64,000 nucleotides of DNA from Methylovulum miyakonense HT12 (GTDB lineage: Bacteria; Pseudomonadota; Gammaproteobacteria; Methylococcales; Methylomonadaceae). The stretch is from contig NZ_KB913025.1 in assembly GCF_000384075.1 (NCBI RefSeq), forward strand, positions 3,326,045 through 3,390,044, in the 5' to 3' direction. The notes beneath the pieces were generated by a model, which worked only from the letters and a program-made list of their open reading frames with translations, did no database searches and was not told the origin of the DNA. This document shows positions 55,242 to 64,000 of the stretch, piece after piece (position 1 is the stretch's first letter; every line of letters starts with the position of its first letter). The translations under genes and the position numbers were made by a program.

Positions 55242-56843
55242 ATGTTTTCACATTCATCAGATATAAGGCGCGAATCTGTTATCGATGCCGATGTTTGTAT
55301 TATAGGTGCAGGTTGTGCGGGTATTACGTTAGCGACAGAATTAAACGGTTCGCCATTAAAAGTGATTCTGCTGGAAAGTGGGGACCTGGAATACGATGAA
55401 AAAACCCAATCTTTGTACCAAGGTGAAAACATCAGTGCAAATCCCCTGAAATTGGAGGATGTGCGCTTACGTTATTTTGGAGGCTCCACGAACCATTGGC
55501 ATGGTATGTGCCATCCTTTAAACGAAATTGATTTGCTTCCCCGTAAAGAAATTGCTTATCCTGGCTGGCCCATCACGTTAAATGACTTAACCCCTTTTTA
55601 TGTAAGGGCGCAGAAGGTATGCCAACTGGGGCCTTTTGTTTATGATGATGAAAATTATTGGCGGCAGCAGATGAATTTCTCGCCCTTATTAAGCGGCAAT
55701 TTGTTAAGGACATCATTTTTTCAATTAAGCCCGCCTACGCGTTTTGGGGCTGTTTATAGGGAAGTGCTCAAAAAATCGGCTAATGTTGAGGTTATCCTAA
55801 ATGCCAACGCATTGGAATTGGAATCTTCAGGGGATGCCGACCACGTCACCCAAGTCCGTGTGGCACATATCAATGGCAATACTTTTTGGGTTAAGGCAAA
55901 AAAGTTTGTCCTTTCGGCAGGCGGTTTAGAAACCCCGAGGATATTGCTGTTATCCAATAAAATCCAAAAAAAGGGTTTAGGCAATGGGCATGATTTGGTC
56001 GGGCGTTATTATATGGATCATCTGGCAAATTTGCGTAGCGGAACATTACAATTTATCGCCGACCAGTCCAAATACCCCTGGTATTTCAAATTAGGGACAA
56101 AGGTCAACCATCTGCCCGATACGACGGTAGGCGTCCTGCTGACGCCTAGCACGGAGCTGATAAAAAAAGAAGGCATAACCAATTTTCGCATCATGTTGTT
56201 GCCGACACCCGAAGAAAAGGGGATAGACTCAGTAAAATCCATTATTAGCGGAATAAAGTCCGGGCATATTCCTGATGACTTAGGCGGCCATATTAAAAAC
56301 GTATTGTCCGAGATAGATTCCGTCACCAATTTGGCCTTTAAAAATATTTTCCATACGAATAAAAATTTGCTTGGGGCCCGTGAGAAAAGCACGGCGATCA
56401 CTAGGGCGGATATCGACCTTAACATGGAGCAGCTGCCCAACCGTGACAGTAAGGTAAGCCTGTCGGGCCAAAAGGATGTTTTCGGACAAAACCGCCTTAA
56501 GCTCGATTGGAAAATTTCTGAAATGGATAAGAAAACAGCAGGCAAGGCTTTAGAAACGATAGCCCTTGAATGTGGTAAATATAATCTTGGGCGTGTCCGG
56601 ATATCGGATAGCCTAAAACAGGATACGTCGTTCGAAACCAGTTGGCATCACATGGGGACGACCAGGATGTCGGTGTCACCAACCGATGGCGTGGTAAACG
56701 TGGATTGCAAAGTGCACGGGGTTGATAACCTTTTTATTGCGAGCAGTTCGGTCTTCACGACGGGGGGGTGGGCAAACCCGACCCTAACCATTACCGCATT
56801 GTCGATAAGATTGGCGGACCATTTGAAAACCCTATTCAGTTGA
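55242..56843 (+). CDS. GMC-family FAD oxidoreductase
   Basis: A 533-residue flavoprotein of the glucose-methanol-choline family. The FAD-binding motif is near the start (VIDADVCIIGAGCAGITLAT, with LLESGDLEYDE for the adenosine). LRYFGGSTNHWHGMCHPL is the GMC signature region, and the C-terminus has the substrate-domain histidine region TSWHHMGTTRMS and GWANPTLTITALSIRLADHL. The ATG at 55242 is preferred over an in-frame one at 55230 because GAGG precedes it. The substrate is unknown. A Tat-exported small protein follows 33 bases later; such pairs occur in membrane-associated dehydrogenases, but no cytochrome gene is here. Confidence 0.9.
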   Translation: MFSHSSDIRRESVIDADVCIIGAGCAGITLATELNGSPLKVILLESGDLEYDEKTQSLYQGENISANPLKLEDVRLRYFGGSTNHWHGMCHPLNEIDLLPRKEIAYPGWPITLNDLTPFYVRAQKVCQLGPFVYDDENYWRQQMNFSPLLSGNLLRTSFFQLSPPTRFGAVYREVLKKSANVEVILNANALELESSGDADHVTQVRVAHINGNTFWVKAKKFVLSAGGLETPRILLLSNKIQKKGLGNGHDLVGRYYMDHLANLRSGTLQFIADQSKYPWYFKLGTKVNHLPDTTVGVLLTPSTELIKKEGITNFRIMLLPTPEEKGIDSVKSIISGIKSGHIPDDLGGHIKNVLSEIDSVTNLAFKNIFHTNKNLLGAREKSTAITRADIDLNMEQLPNRDSKVSLSGQKDVFGQNRLKLDWKISEMDKKTAGKALETIALECGKYNLGRVRISDSLKQDTSFETSWHHMGTTRMSVSPTDGVVNVDCKVHGVDNLFIASSSVFTTGGWANPTLTITALSIRLADHLKTLFS

Positions 56844-56875
56844 ATGTGGGGCTAAACAGTTAAGGAGCAAGGGTT

Positions 56876-57283
56876 ATGCAAACGCGAAGACAATTTTTAA
56901 TGACGTTAATTGCCGGATGTTTTGTTCCGGCAGGAACTGCTTATGCGCTGCCATCTAAGGCATCCGGCCATTTATCCGCAACGGGCAAGTTATCCGCTTT
57001 ATTTGGCAATAACGGTTCCGCTATGGTGATAGGCAACAGCTACCGGTCTTTCTCTAAGACGGCATCAAAAAATTTATCAGGGGAACTGGCCGCTTTACTG
57101 GATTTTATAAGCCTTTCAGAAACCGATTTTGTAAGTATGGACAACGGCAATTTGTTGCAACATATAAAAAGGGTTATCAGTAAAGATTTTGAGCATGGAA
57201 ACGTCACGCAGGTGGATGGTTGGTTATTGTCAACAACCGAGGTCCAGCTCTGCCACGTGTTGTCATTAGCCCCACACGAATGA
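56876..57283 (+). CDS. Tat-exported small protein, probable partner of the GMC oxidoreductase
   Basis: A 135-residue protein with a twin-arginine signal (QTRRQFLMTLIAGCFVPAG). The mature part has helices ALLDFISLSETDFVSMD and LLQHIKRVISKDFE, and ends in the motif VDGWLLSTTEVQLCHVLSLA. That helical shape is like small subunits that help export FAD dehydrogenases (sorbitol and fructose dehydrogenase small subunit type). Placement right behind the GMC gene, with a GGAG ribosome binding site, supports a partner role, which remains inference. Confidence 0.75.
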   Translation: MQTRRQFLMTLIAGCFVPAGTAYALPSKASGHLSATGKLSALFGNNGSAMVIGNSYRSFSKTASKNLSGELAALLDFISLSETDFVSMDNGNLLQHIKRVISKDFEHGNVTQVDGWLLSTTEVQLCHVLSLAPHE

Positions 57284-57313
57284 AGGCCTTTTTTATATCG
57301 TGGCAATGATGGG

Positions 57314-59281
57314 TTACCCGTCCTTAAGCGGGTAGCTGATTTGGCTAAAGGAAACGCTATATTCATTGTGCCAAAGCAAGGTCTTGCCATCACGCGGCGC
57401 AATCGACATCGACTTGACCAGCTTTCCGTCTAAAAGCCCTTCTTTGCCGTATAACATCCCAAATTCAGCCGTATTTTCGATTAGCGGTGACAACACTAAA
57501 CCTGATTTTGCCATATCCGCGATGATACGAAATTGTTTTTTCAGGCCGTTTCTTAGCGCCAATGTTATTTGGAGTTGGCTGGGTTTGAATAACATACTGG
57601 CTATACGCCCTAAAAGGGTTGGCTTAATCCCGATCCGGACAAATAGGGGTTGGCCCGATTCGGGTAAATTAACCGTTTCACCAAAAGTATGTTTTTCGCT
57701 AATTAGTTCTAAGGGATCCCCAATCTCGCCGATAGGCCCCTTTTTTTGGAGAAACAAAAAATTTCCCTCCAACTGCGTGGGCCGGTAGTTAAGCATCAGT
57801 ATCGGCCAGCTTGCGCCATCTGCGATCGAAGGGATCCTCCCGTCAATCCGTTCGACCCTAAAAATAATATTGTCTGGAGCTTGGTGGCTCAGGAGATGCT
57901 TTCTATTTATCCCGGCCAATTCGGGCGTGTAAGCGGAATAACTTTGGAATATTGGGCGAGGGGACCAGGTGTTTTCCGAAGCAATCAAATACGCTTGATT
58001 GTAAGAGTAGATGTCTGTGGTGCCTGGCAAAACGGGGAAAATGGTCTTTTCCTTTATGGTATTTATTGCGGCATCAAACTCAAGCCTCGGCCAGTTTTTG
58101 TCTATGACCCTATTTTTAATGCCGCGCCACATCGGGGCATAAGTTGACCTGACGTTCTCGGTAATGCCTGCGGTGGATGTGTTGATGTGATAACTGTCGA
58201 TGTAAAACCAAGCTATCAACGCAAAAACTGAGGCCGGAACAACAATCTGGGCATTAATGATAAATGGCAACAGTAGCGCCGCGATCAAGATGGAAATGCC
58301 TGAAATAAGGGCATGGTCATCGTGACGGACAAACCCTGCTTTGAAGGAAAGGAATAAACAAAAAAAATAGATAAGGAATAAGAATATTTTTGCAGCGCCG
58401 GTAGCTTGCGTTTGGAGGGATATTGCCAATAACAAAAAAGCGGAAGCCAATAAATATAAAACCACCTCATAAATATTGCCGTCAAGGGCCATGGCTTCGG
58501 AAAAACCGGAGACGATGGGGGTCGTGTTAACAAAATAACCAGGTAAATCTGCCGCGGATTGCCCTGATGCAACCCAGAAAAAAAGCATCGAAGCCATAGG
58601 GGATAGCAGGCAAAGTGTTGCAAGAAGCCTATGCCCGTTAGCAAAAAAAAGTGCCGAGCATAAAAGGGCGACCGCACTGCATAGGATCATGATGCTGCAT
58701 TTCACCAAAGGCAGAAAACCTAATGGCGAAATTAGTAATGCAATAAGGAACGGCGCGGTTTTGTTTTTAAGCCACCCCCCATCGGGTGCCGTTTGGATCT
58801 TGAAGATGGCTAATCCGGCAAGCAAGGGAAGTGAAAACAGCAAAGCGTCCCGTGAATAGAGGGAAATATAAAAATCCCCCCCGGTATTCACTACGCCGGC
58901 GAGAACGGCGTTTAATGAAATTATCGTGAGCCATTGGACATTTCCCATTAGCAGGAAAAGATAGGCCCAATATGCCAAAGCCAAATATAAACTTCCGCTA
59001 ACCATCATAAAATCAGTGGATGGATGGTAAGTTTTGGTATGGATAGAGGAATAAGGGCCATAGGAAAATATTATTTCCTTACCAAAAGAAAGGCCCTGGG
59101 CCACGGCTTGGTTCATCCCAAATATCCAGGACTGGTCAAGACCGGCTGCCGGCATTTTGGGGGAAAATGGGACAAATATGGCGATGGTTGTGATTAATGA
59201 TGCCAGCCATAAAATGGCGTTGGCCGTCCGTCCTAGTTTTTCCGGGTTGCATTGATTAATTATGTTGTTAAGCGCAAGCAT
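57314..59281 (-). CDS. Polytopic membrane protein of unknown function
   Basis: A 655-residue protein with about ten hydrophobic segments in the first 390 residues (ILWLASLITTIAIFVPFSP, LYLALAYWAYLFLLMGNV, LLALVSLLP-type helices, ending in IIVPASVFALIAWFYI). A soluble C-terminal region of about 250 residues follows. The arrangement resembles the GT-C glycosyltransferase-like and O-antigen-type envelope proteins, but no signature motif was found. An in-frame TTG at 59329 is upstream; I chose the ATG at 59281 (MLALNNIINQCNPEK). It converges with the Tat protein gene. Confidence 0.7.
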   Translation of the reverse strand: MLALNNIINQCNPEKLGRTANAILWLASLITTIAIFVPFSPKMPAAGLDQSWIFGMNQAVAQGLSFGKEIIFSYGPYSSIHTKTYHPSTDFMMVSGSLYLALAYWAYLFLLMGNVQWLTIISLNAVLAGVVNTGGDFYISLYSRDALLFSLPLLAGLAIFKIQTAPDGGWLKNKTAPFLIALLISPLGFLPLVKCSIMILCSAVALLCSALFFANGHRLLATLCLLSPMASMLFFWVASGQSAADLPGYFVNTTPIVSGFSEAMALDGNIYEVVLYLLASAFLLLAISLQTQATGAAKIFLFLIYFFCLFLSFKAGFVRHDDHALISGISILIAALLLPFIINAQIVVPASVFALIAWFYIDSYHINTSTAGITENVRSTYAPMWRGIKNRVIDKNWPRLEFDAAINTIKEKTIFPVLPGTTDIYSYNQAYLIASENTWSPRPIFQSYSAYTPELAGINRKHLLSHQAPDNIIFRVERIDGRIPSIADGASWPILMLNYRPTQLEGNFLFLQKKGPIGEIGDPLELISEKHTFGETVNLPESGQPLFVRIGIKPTLLGRIASMLFKPSQLQITLALRNGLKKQFRIIADMAKSGLVLSPLIENTAEFGMLYGKEGLLDGKLVKSMSIAPRDGKTLLWHNEYSVSFSQISYPLKDG

Positions 59282-59483
59282 CTCAAATTTCCGGTTTATT
59301 AAAAATGATAGTTGGCGGATCCTTGACAATTGGCGTCGCCACGTCTTTTACGCTGGCTTTGATGTTTCAGGTGGGTGTCCATTGGGGTGTCTGTGGGGGA
59401 TGGCAACGGGCTATGGGCCATCAGGTAAGCGGTGGCCTTTGTAGGCCAAGCGTCTACTCTGGGCTATGTGCGGGCAACATGTT

Positions 59484-60281
59484 CTAAGCGGGGAAAATTT
59501 TACCCCAAAGGGTCATGATAATTTCAAAGGCAATCAGACCGATGATGATCAGCTCCAATATCGAAGAATGGCGGTGTTTCTGTTCATCCGCCAGCATTTC
59601 AAATAACTCGTGGATGGTTTCCAGTTTTTTCGACAACACGCGGGTACGCGGTTCTATTTCCAGGTACTTTGCCGTGATGCTGTAATAATCTTCGTATTCG
59701 GGATATTCCCAAAAAAAATCCGGCGTATCGAGCAAATCGTAGTTGAGGATAATGTCGCTTTTGGTCAAAAACAGTTGTCCCCGGATTTTGGCGATTCTAT
59801 GGCGGCTGAGTTTGATCCTGCCGTTTTCAGCCAAGGATTTGGGGATGTAACTGGTGTTGTTGATGGTGGTGATGGCATTGGTTTCGAACGATGCCAGCTT
59901 TATGGATTGCGCCATGCCTTGTGACAGTGAAAACAACAGGATAGGGTCAGATGACTCAACTTCGATATGGTCTTCGACAATACGCGTGTTGGGGCAATCC
60001 AGCTCAAAGGTAAAATTGTCTTCTTCTATGACGGACAGCGGGTTTTCAGCGAGGCCCAGGAGCAATTGGTGCAGTTTGCCTTGCTGTTCAGTGCTGACAT
60101 TCCAATGGACGACCGCGCCATAAGAAAACACCACTGACCAGGAATGGTTGTCTTCAATCAATAAGGCGCCTTTAATGATGCGTATCAGCGTGGTTTCGGA
60201 AATAAGTTTTGCCAATGCACCAATATCAAATCCTTGAGCTAGGCAAAAAGCTGTGCATTGCTTTGCAGGTTGTTCAGACAT
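59484..60281 (-). CDS. RMD1/YagE family (DUF155) protein
   Basis: A 265-residue protein of the DUF155 family, relatives of yeast Rmd1 and bacterial YagE. The family pattern is clear: SVVFSYGAVVHWNVS, LFSLSQGMAQSIKLASFE, LDTPDFFWEYPEYEDYYS and the RVLSKKLETIHELFEMLADE stretch. The C-terminal helix (ILELIIIGLIAFEIIMTLWG) anchors it in the membrane. The biochemical function is unknown. Confidence 0.9.
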   Translation of the reverse strand: MSEQPAKQCTAFCLAQGFDIGALAKLISETTLIRIIKGALLIEDNHSWSVVFSYGAVVHWNVSTEQQGKLHQLLLGLAENPLSVIEEDNFTFELDCPNTRIVEDHIEVESSDPILLFSLSQGMAQSIKLASFETNAITTINNTSYIPKSLAENGRIKLSRHRIAKIRGQLFLTKSDIILNYDLLDTPDFFWEYPEYEDYYSITAKYLEIEPRTRVLSKKLETIHELFEMLADEQKHRHSSILELIIIGLIAFEIIMTLWGKIFPA

Positions 60282-60592
60282 AATGCGCTCACGGTAGGGA
60301 AGGGGGTTCGCTATTTTACGGCGTGTGCGGGGTTAGTAGGCAGTTTTTTTCTTGATGGGCCTAACTTTTTCAGATTTTCTGGGGCTAGTTTTACCAAAAA
60401 CTAAGCCGGAAATAAGGTATGGGATCAAGAAAAAGTTTCTGCAGCCAACAAGCCTTTAACGGGAAGTTCCCGCCCTGTGAATGCTCGTTCGGACGCATTC
60501 CTAAACGTCCAAAAGCAGGTTGGCGCCAACGCTTCTAGCCCCACACTAGCCTTTGCTATACAATCAAAACCTCATCCAGCATCGGGACGGCT
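60282..60592. other. Divergent intergenic region before the DUF1538 operon
   Basis: About 310 bases without a gene. GGGAAGTTCCC at about 60460-60470 is a short palindrome. TATACAAT at about 60557-60564 is a possible -10 for the plus-strand operon, without a convincing -35. Confidence 0.45.
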
Positions 60593-61321
60593 ATGTTAAA
60601 AAACCGCTTCATCAAACAGCTCTTCAGCAGCTTATTCGATTTACTGCCGATTCTGGCGGTGGTGCTGTTTTTCCAAATAGCCATCATCCGCCAGCCAATT
60701 CCCGATGTCCTGCATTTGGTGCTGGGGATGCTGTTTGTGGTTCTCGGTTTGGCCTTGTTCGTGCAAGGCCTGGAACAAAGCCTATTCCCCTTGGGCGAAT
60801 CTTTGGCCTACGCGTTTGCGCGTAAGGGCAGCGTGGTCTGGTTGCTGGTGTTCGCGTTTTGTTTGGGGTTCGGTTCGGCGGTGGCAGAACCGTCCTTGAT
60901 CGCCATCAGTAACGAGGCGGCGCGGATTGCCGGCCAAGGCCATATCATTGCCGACTCTGAGCTTGCCAAAAGCGATTATGCGTTGGGTTTACGCCTGACC
61001 ATCGCCTTGGCGGTCGGCGTGGCGATTTTGGTCGGCGTGTTGCGGATTATCCGTGGCTGGCCGATTTATTATCCGATTATCGGGGGTTATGTCGCCGTGG
61101 CGGCCATTACCCCGTTCGCGCCGAAGGAAATTGTCGGCATCGCTTATGACTCGGGTGGCGTGGCGACCACCACCATCACCGTGCCGCTGGTCACCGCCTT
61201 GGGCGTGGGCCTGGCAACGGCGATCAAAGGCCGCAACCCGATGAGCGACGGTTTTGGCATGATCGCCTTGGCCGCCTTGTTGGCGATGCTATTTGTCATG
61301 GTTTACGGGATAGTACGATGA
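60593..61321 (+). CDS. DUF1538 membrane protein, first copy
   Basis: A 242-residue polytopic inner-membrane protein of the DUF1538 family (function not established). Six or seven hydrophobic segments are seen, with conserved motifs in two places: [20 protein letters not shown] and [20 protein letters not shown], followed by a [10 protein letters not shown] turn. The second copy downstream carries matching motifs. ATGA overlap couples it to the next gene. Confidence 0.9.
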   Translation: MLKNRFIKQLFSSLFDLLPILAVVLFFQIAIIRQPIPDVLHLVLGMLFVVLGLALFVQGLEQSLFPLGESLAYAFARKGSVVWLLVFAFCLGFGSAVAEPSLIAISNEAARIAGQGHIIADSELAKSDYALGLRLTIALAVGVAILVGVLRIIRGWPIYYPIIGGYVAVAAITPFAPKEIVGIAYDSGGVATTTITVPLVTALGVGLATAIKGRNPMSDGFGMIALAALLAMLFVMVYGIVR

Positions 61322-62088
61322 TCGCCTGGTTAGTGCATTTTGCCGGGGTGTTGCTGCAAACCTGCCGCGATATTTTGCCGATAACGGTGATTATTTTTGG
61401 TTTCCAATTTTTGGTGATCCGCAAACCGCTGGCGAACCCGCGTAAGATTACCGCTGGCTTTGTCTTGATGCTGGTCGGCATCGCGTTTTTCCTCGAAGGC
61501 CTGAATATGGCCCTATTCCCGCTCGGCACGCTGATGGCGAGCCAATTGACCGCGCCTGAATTTCTCGGCATCCCCGCCACCGCCCCGCGCACTTGGCTGA
61601 CGTACGGCTGGGCCTATGGCTTTGCCGCCAGCTTGGGCCTGACCACCGCTTTGGCGGAACCGACCCTGCTGGCCGTCGCCAAGAAAGTCGAAAATGTGTC
61701 CGGTGGCACGATACGGGCCTGGGGCTTGCGTGTTGCCGTGGCCTTGGGCGTGGCTTTCGGCTTGGCTTTGGGCACGTTCCGCATCGTTACGGGCACCGAT
61801 TTATATTTTTATATTGTCGCTGGCTATGGCGTGGTGATTGTCCAAACCATTTTCGCCCCGAAAGTCATTCTCGCGTTGGCTTACGATATGGGCGGCGTGA
61901 CCACGTCCACCGTCACCGTGCCGTTAGTGACGGCCTTGGGGCTAGGGCTGGCCGCCACTGTGCCAGGCCGCAACCCGGTGCTGGACGGTTTCGGCCTGAT
62001 CGCTTTTGCAGGCCTGTTCCCCATCATCGCGGTATTGGCTTACGTCCAGTTAGCGCATTGGCTCAGCAACCGTAAATCTAAAACTTGA
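61318..62088 (+). CDS. DUF1538 membrane protein, second copy
   Basis: A 256-residue paralogue of the preceding protein. Matching motifs are [36 protein letters not shown] and [10 protein letters not shown], at corresponding positions. The two probably form a heteromeric membrane complex, by analogy with paired transporter halves. The start overlaps the first gene by four bases (ATGA), and a PII-like gene follows eight bases after the stop. A transport or channel function is inferred from the PII neighbour. Confidence 0.9.
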   Translation: MIAWLVHFAGVLLQTCRDILPITVIIFGFQFLVIRKPLANPRKITAGFVLMLVGIAFFLEGLNMALFPLGTLMASQLTAPEFLGIPATAPRTWLTYGWAYGFAASLGLTTALAEPTLLAVAKKVENVSGGTIRAWGLRVAVALGVAFGLALGTFRIVTGTDLYFYIVAGYGVVIVQTIFAPKVILALAYDMGGVTTSTVTVPLVTALGLGLAATVPGRNPVLDGFGLIAFAGLFPIIAVLAYVQLAHWLSNRKSKT

Positions 62089-62096
62089 GGTTTTGT

Positions 62097-62447
62097 ATGC
62101 ACTTTAAATTGATTATCGCTTTTGTCGAAGATGATAAAACCGACCTGGTATTGGCAACCGCACGCGAAAACGGCGCAAAAGGGGCGACGGTGATTAACAA
62201 CGCGCGGGGCGAAGGCCTGAAACAGTCAAAAACCTTTTTCGGCCTGACCTTGGAAACCCAGCGCGATGTGCTGCTGATGCTGGTTGAAGAGCATCTTAGC
62301 CGCCATATTTTGGAGAAAATAGCCAGCGTTGCCGAATTCGACAACAAACCCGGAACCGGCATCGCTTTTCAGATTGATGTCGAAGACGCCATCGGCGTGA
62401 CCCGCCAGATGGCCATATTAAGCCATGAAATTGAGGATAAATTATGA
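62097..62447 (+). CDS. PII-like signalling protein
   Basis: A 116-residue trimer-forming protein of the PII (GlnB/SbtB) superfamily type: FKLIIAFVEDDKTDLVLATA, then ENGAKGATVINNARGEGLKQ with a T-loop, FFGLTLETQRDVLLMLVEEH and PGTGIAFQIDVEDAIGV. PII proteins bind nucleotides and gate a membrane protein, as GlnK with AmtB. The start ATG at 62097 has GAGG six bases before it. ATGA overlap couples it to the CBS gene. Confidence 0.85.
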   Translation: MHFKLIIAFVEDDKTDLVLATARENGAKGATVINNARGEGLKQSKTFFGLTLETQRDVLLMLVEEHLSRHILEKIASVAEFDNKPGTGIAFQIDVEDAIGVTRQMAILSHEIEDKL

Positions 62448-62860
62448 TTGAAAAAACTTTGGTCATCCGTGTCAAGGATGTCATGAAAACCGATTTTGGC
62501 ACAATAGATGGCATCGCCACCGTCGCCGAAGCCTTGCGTATGATGAAAGCGCAAAAGACCTCAGTGCTGATCGTCAACAAACGCCATGACGATGACGAAT
62601 ACGGCATCATCAATTCCGGCGACATTGCCCGCCATGTGCTGGCGAAAGACCGCGCACCCGAACGAGTCAATGTCTATGAAATCATGAGCAAACCCGTGAT
62701 CTCAGTACATCCGGAAATGGACATCCGTTATTGCTCGCGCCTGTTTGCCGATTACAACCTGGTGCGGGCTCCAGTGATTGCCAACCGTGAAGTCATTGGC
62801 ATGGTCAGCCCCAATTCTTTGGTTCTGGATGGCCTGTTTTTATTATCCCAACAACCTTGA
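62444..62860 (+). CDS. CBS-domain protein
   Basis: A 138-residue protein with two CBS motifs, each pairing a strand and helix: VKDVMKTDFGTIDGIATVAE with NKRHDDDEYGIINSGDIARH, then YEIMSKPVISVHPEMDIRYC with NREVIGMVSPNSLVLDGL. CBS pairs bind adenine nucleotides and regulate transporters and enzymes. It closes the four-gene operon. Confidence 0.9.
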   Translation: MIEKTLVIRVKDVMKTDFGTIDGIATVAEALRMMKAQKTSVLIVNKRHDDDEYGIINSGDIARHVLAKDRAPERVNVYEIMSKPVISVHPEMDIRYCSRLFADYNLVRAPVIANREVIGMVSPNSLVLDGLFLLSQQP

Positions 62861-63049
62861 TAAGTGCGGAGATGAATCACAGATTTTGGTGCTTTTGCGT
62901 TGAGAAATAGCATCGGGCAAAAAATATCAGTACAATTCGCACCCACAGAGTCGAGATGTTGAGCCAGTGGAAGTCCCTTTTAATGCTTATACGGTTATCA
63001 ATGTTGTAGTTCTGTTCTAACCGTAAGTTTTAATTTCAGGAGTTTTCCA
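62861..63049 (+). promoter_or_regulatory. Long leader of the cold-shock gene
   Basis: ACGGTTA (62991-62997) and TAACCGT (63018-63024) can pair in the RNA, just upstream of the AGGAG site at 63038-63042. Cold-shock genes commonly have a long, folded 5' leader that controls translation by temperature; this is consistent, but not shown, here. Confidence 0.45.
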
Positions 63050-63253
63050 ATGGCAACAGGTACTGTAAAGTGGTTTAACAACACCAAAGGTTTTGGTTTT
63101 ATCGCACCCGCAGAAGGCGGCGAAGATGTGTTCGTGCATCATTCCGTGATTCAGGGCGAAGGCTTTAAAACGTTGACCGAAGGTCAAAAAGTCACTTTCG
63201 ATATTGAATCAGGCCCTAAAGGTTTGACCGCAACTAATGTAAGCACCAAGTAA
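63050..63253 (+). CDS. Cold-shock protein (CspA family)
   Basis: A 67-residue single-stranded nucleic acid chaperone. RNP1 is KGFGFIA and RNP2 is VFVHHSV, after the typical [13 protein letters not shown] start. AGGAG at 63038-63042 is well placed. A strong terminator follows. Confidence 0.97.
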   Translation: MATGTVKWFNNTKGFGFIAPAEGGEDVFVHHSVIQGEGFKTLTEGQKVTFDIESGPKGLTATNVSTK

Positions 63254-63271
63254 TTTCACTTACATCGGCCT

Positions 63272-63309
63272 AAAAAAGCTTTTGTGATTTTTCACAAAAG
63301 CTTTTTTTA
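63272..63309 (+). terminator. Rho-independent terminator of the cold-shock gene
   Basis: AAAAGCTTTTGTGA pairs with TCACAAAAGCTTTT around a TTTT loop, followed by a run of T residues. It lies 20 bases after the stop. Confidence 0.9.
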
Positions 63310-63363
63310 TGGGCGGGAATTTTACAAAATTAACGCCTGCAACGCCGTATCCCAAAGCTTTTT

Positions 63364-64000
63364 ATGCGCTTCTCCATCATTATCCCAACCCTAAACGAAG
63401 CCGCTGGCATTGAAGCCTGCCTGTTGGCGTTGCAAGCCTTACGCGCCGATTGCGAACTGGTTGTGGTTGATGGTGGCAGTGTGGACGGAACGGTCAAATT
63501 GGCGATGCCGTTGGCGGATAAGGTGCTGGTTTCAAAGCCAGGGCGCGCCAGGCAAATGAACCATGGGGCAGGGCATGCGACTGGCGAGGTGCTGGTCTTC
63601 CTCCACGCCGACACTTATTTGCCGGCACAGGCCTTGGAACTGGTTGCCGCGCATTTGGATGGCATCCATCAATGGGGGCGTTTCGATGTTAGGTTGACCG
63701 GCCCGCATGTCATGCTGAAAGTCATCGCATGCATGATGAATTGGCGGTCGCGTTGGACAGGGATTGCCACGGGTGACCAAGTGATTTTCGCCACGCGCGG
63801 TGCGTTTGTGGCGGCGGGGGCTTATCCTGACATAGCGCTGATGGAAGACATTGCATTTAGTAAGGCCTTGAAAAAAATCAGCAAACCTGCCTGCTTAAAA
63901 GCCAAGGCAAGCAGTTCAGGCCGCCGATGGGAACGCCATGGCGTTTTGCAAACCATGGTGCTGATGTGGTGGCTACGCGGGCGTTTTGCTTGCGGGGCCG
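63364..64000 (+). CDS. Family 2 glycosyltransferase, TIGR04283-like, N-terminal part
   Basis: The open frame runs off the right edge, giving 212 residues. It begins MRFSIIIPTLNEAAGIEACL, typical of GT-A enzymes; the DXD-like metal site is HADTYLPAQAL, and a GRARQMNHGA segment is typical of the TIGR04283 subgroup (often beside arsenosugar or lipid genes). The nucleotide-sugar and acceptor cannot be told. ATG at 63364 lacks a strong ribosome binding site and follows the terminator by 55 bases. Confidence 0.85.
   Translation, partial: MRFSIIIPTLNEAAGIEACLLALQALRADCELVVVDGGSVDGTVKLAMPLADKVLVSKPGRARQMNHGAGHATGEVLVFLHADTYLPAQALELVAAHLDGIHQWGRFDVRLTGPHVMLKVIACMMNWRSRWTGIATGDQVIFATRGAFVAAGAYPDIALMEDIAFSKALKKISKPACLKAKASSSGRRWERHGVLQTMVLMWWLRGRFACGA

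Noticed and set aside
1-64000. CRISPR array, tRNA or rRNA genes
   Set aside because: No regular direct repeats with unique spacers and no cloverleaf or rRNA segment were recognised by reading.

Overview
The window is a gammaproteobacterial chromosome segment of moderate GC. The housekeeping genes (uvrB, mepA, maeB, mscK, alaC, rlmD, cysM, a cold-shock gene) are gammaproteobacterial in type. The accessory genes (an MauL-like cupredoxin beside an adenylate cyclase, PPK2, DUF1538 pairs) and the short palindromic repeats fit a Methylococcales methanotroph. No methane or methanol oxidation gene lies here, so that placement is inference. I found no tRNA, rRNA, CRISPR array, integrase or intact insertion sequence.

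Layout. 0-11.4 kb holds ordinary genes: the uvrB 3' end, the murein endopeptidase mepA, the malic enzyme maeB (minus strand), a small lipoprotein, an MscK-type mechanosensitive channel, an unrecognised exported protein and the aminotransferase alaC. 12.1-38.3 kb is the centrepiece: a single-strand, tightly packed locus for an extracellular contractile injection system (eCIS, a phage-tail-like particle related to Afp/PVC). In order it encodes a DUF4255 cap/terminator protein, an unknown protein, a sheath, two tube proteins, a DUF5908 peptide, a LysM tube-baseplate protein, a VgrG-like spike, a PAAR tip, a gp25 wedge protein, two very large baseplate proteins, a 1489-residue candidate fibre protein, a tape measure, a DUF4157 effector, a small acidic protein and an AAA+ ATPase.

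The most interesting part is the end of that locus. The effector has a conserved DUF4157 front with a zincin-like HELTH motif, three exact-period lysine-rich 18-residue repeats and a long hydrophobic helical middle. At about 35.4 kb the base composition drops and an unrelated C-terminal domain begins, resembling a swapped toxin tip. Directly after it lies a strongly acidic 141-residue gene with the position and charge of an immunity protein. Together they suggest an eCIS armed with a polymorphic, possibly antibacterial, toxin-immunity cassette.

38.3-50.9 kb contains rlmD and cysM (minus), a lone roadblock/LC7 protein (minus), YihY/BrkB and PPK2 (overlapping), a five-gene plus-strand run for an Mce/Mla-type lipid transporter ending in an extradiol dioxygenase, and a PAS-GGDEF diguanylate cyclase (minus). 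51.4-54.9 kb is a three-gene minus-strand unit: outer-membrane barrel, cupredoxin, class III adenylate cyclase. 55.2-60.3 kb holds a GMC oxidoreductase with a Tat-exported small partner, a polytopic membrane protein and an RMD1/DUF155 protein. 60.6-62.9 kb is a translationally coupled operon of two DUF1538 membrane proteins, a PII-like protein and a CBS-domain protein. A cold-shock gene with a clear terminator and the 5' part of a glycosyltransferase close the window.
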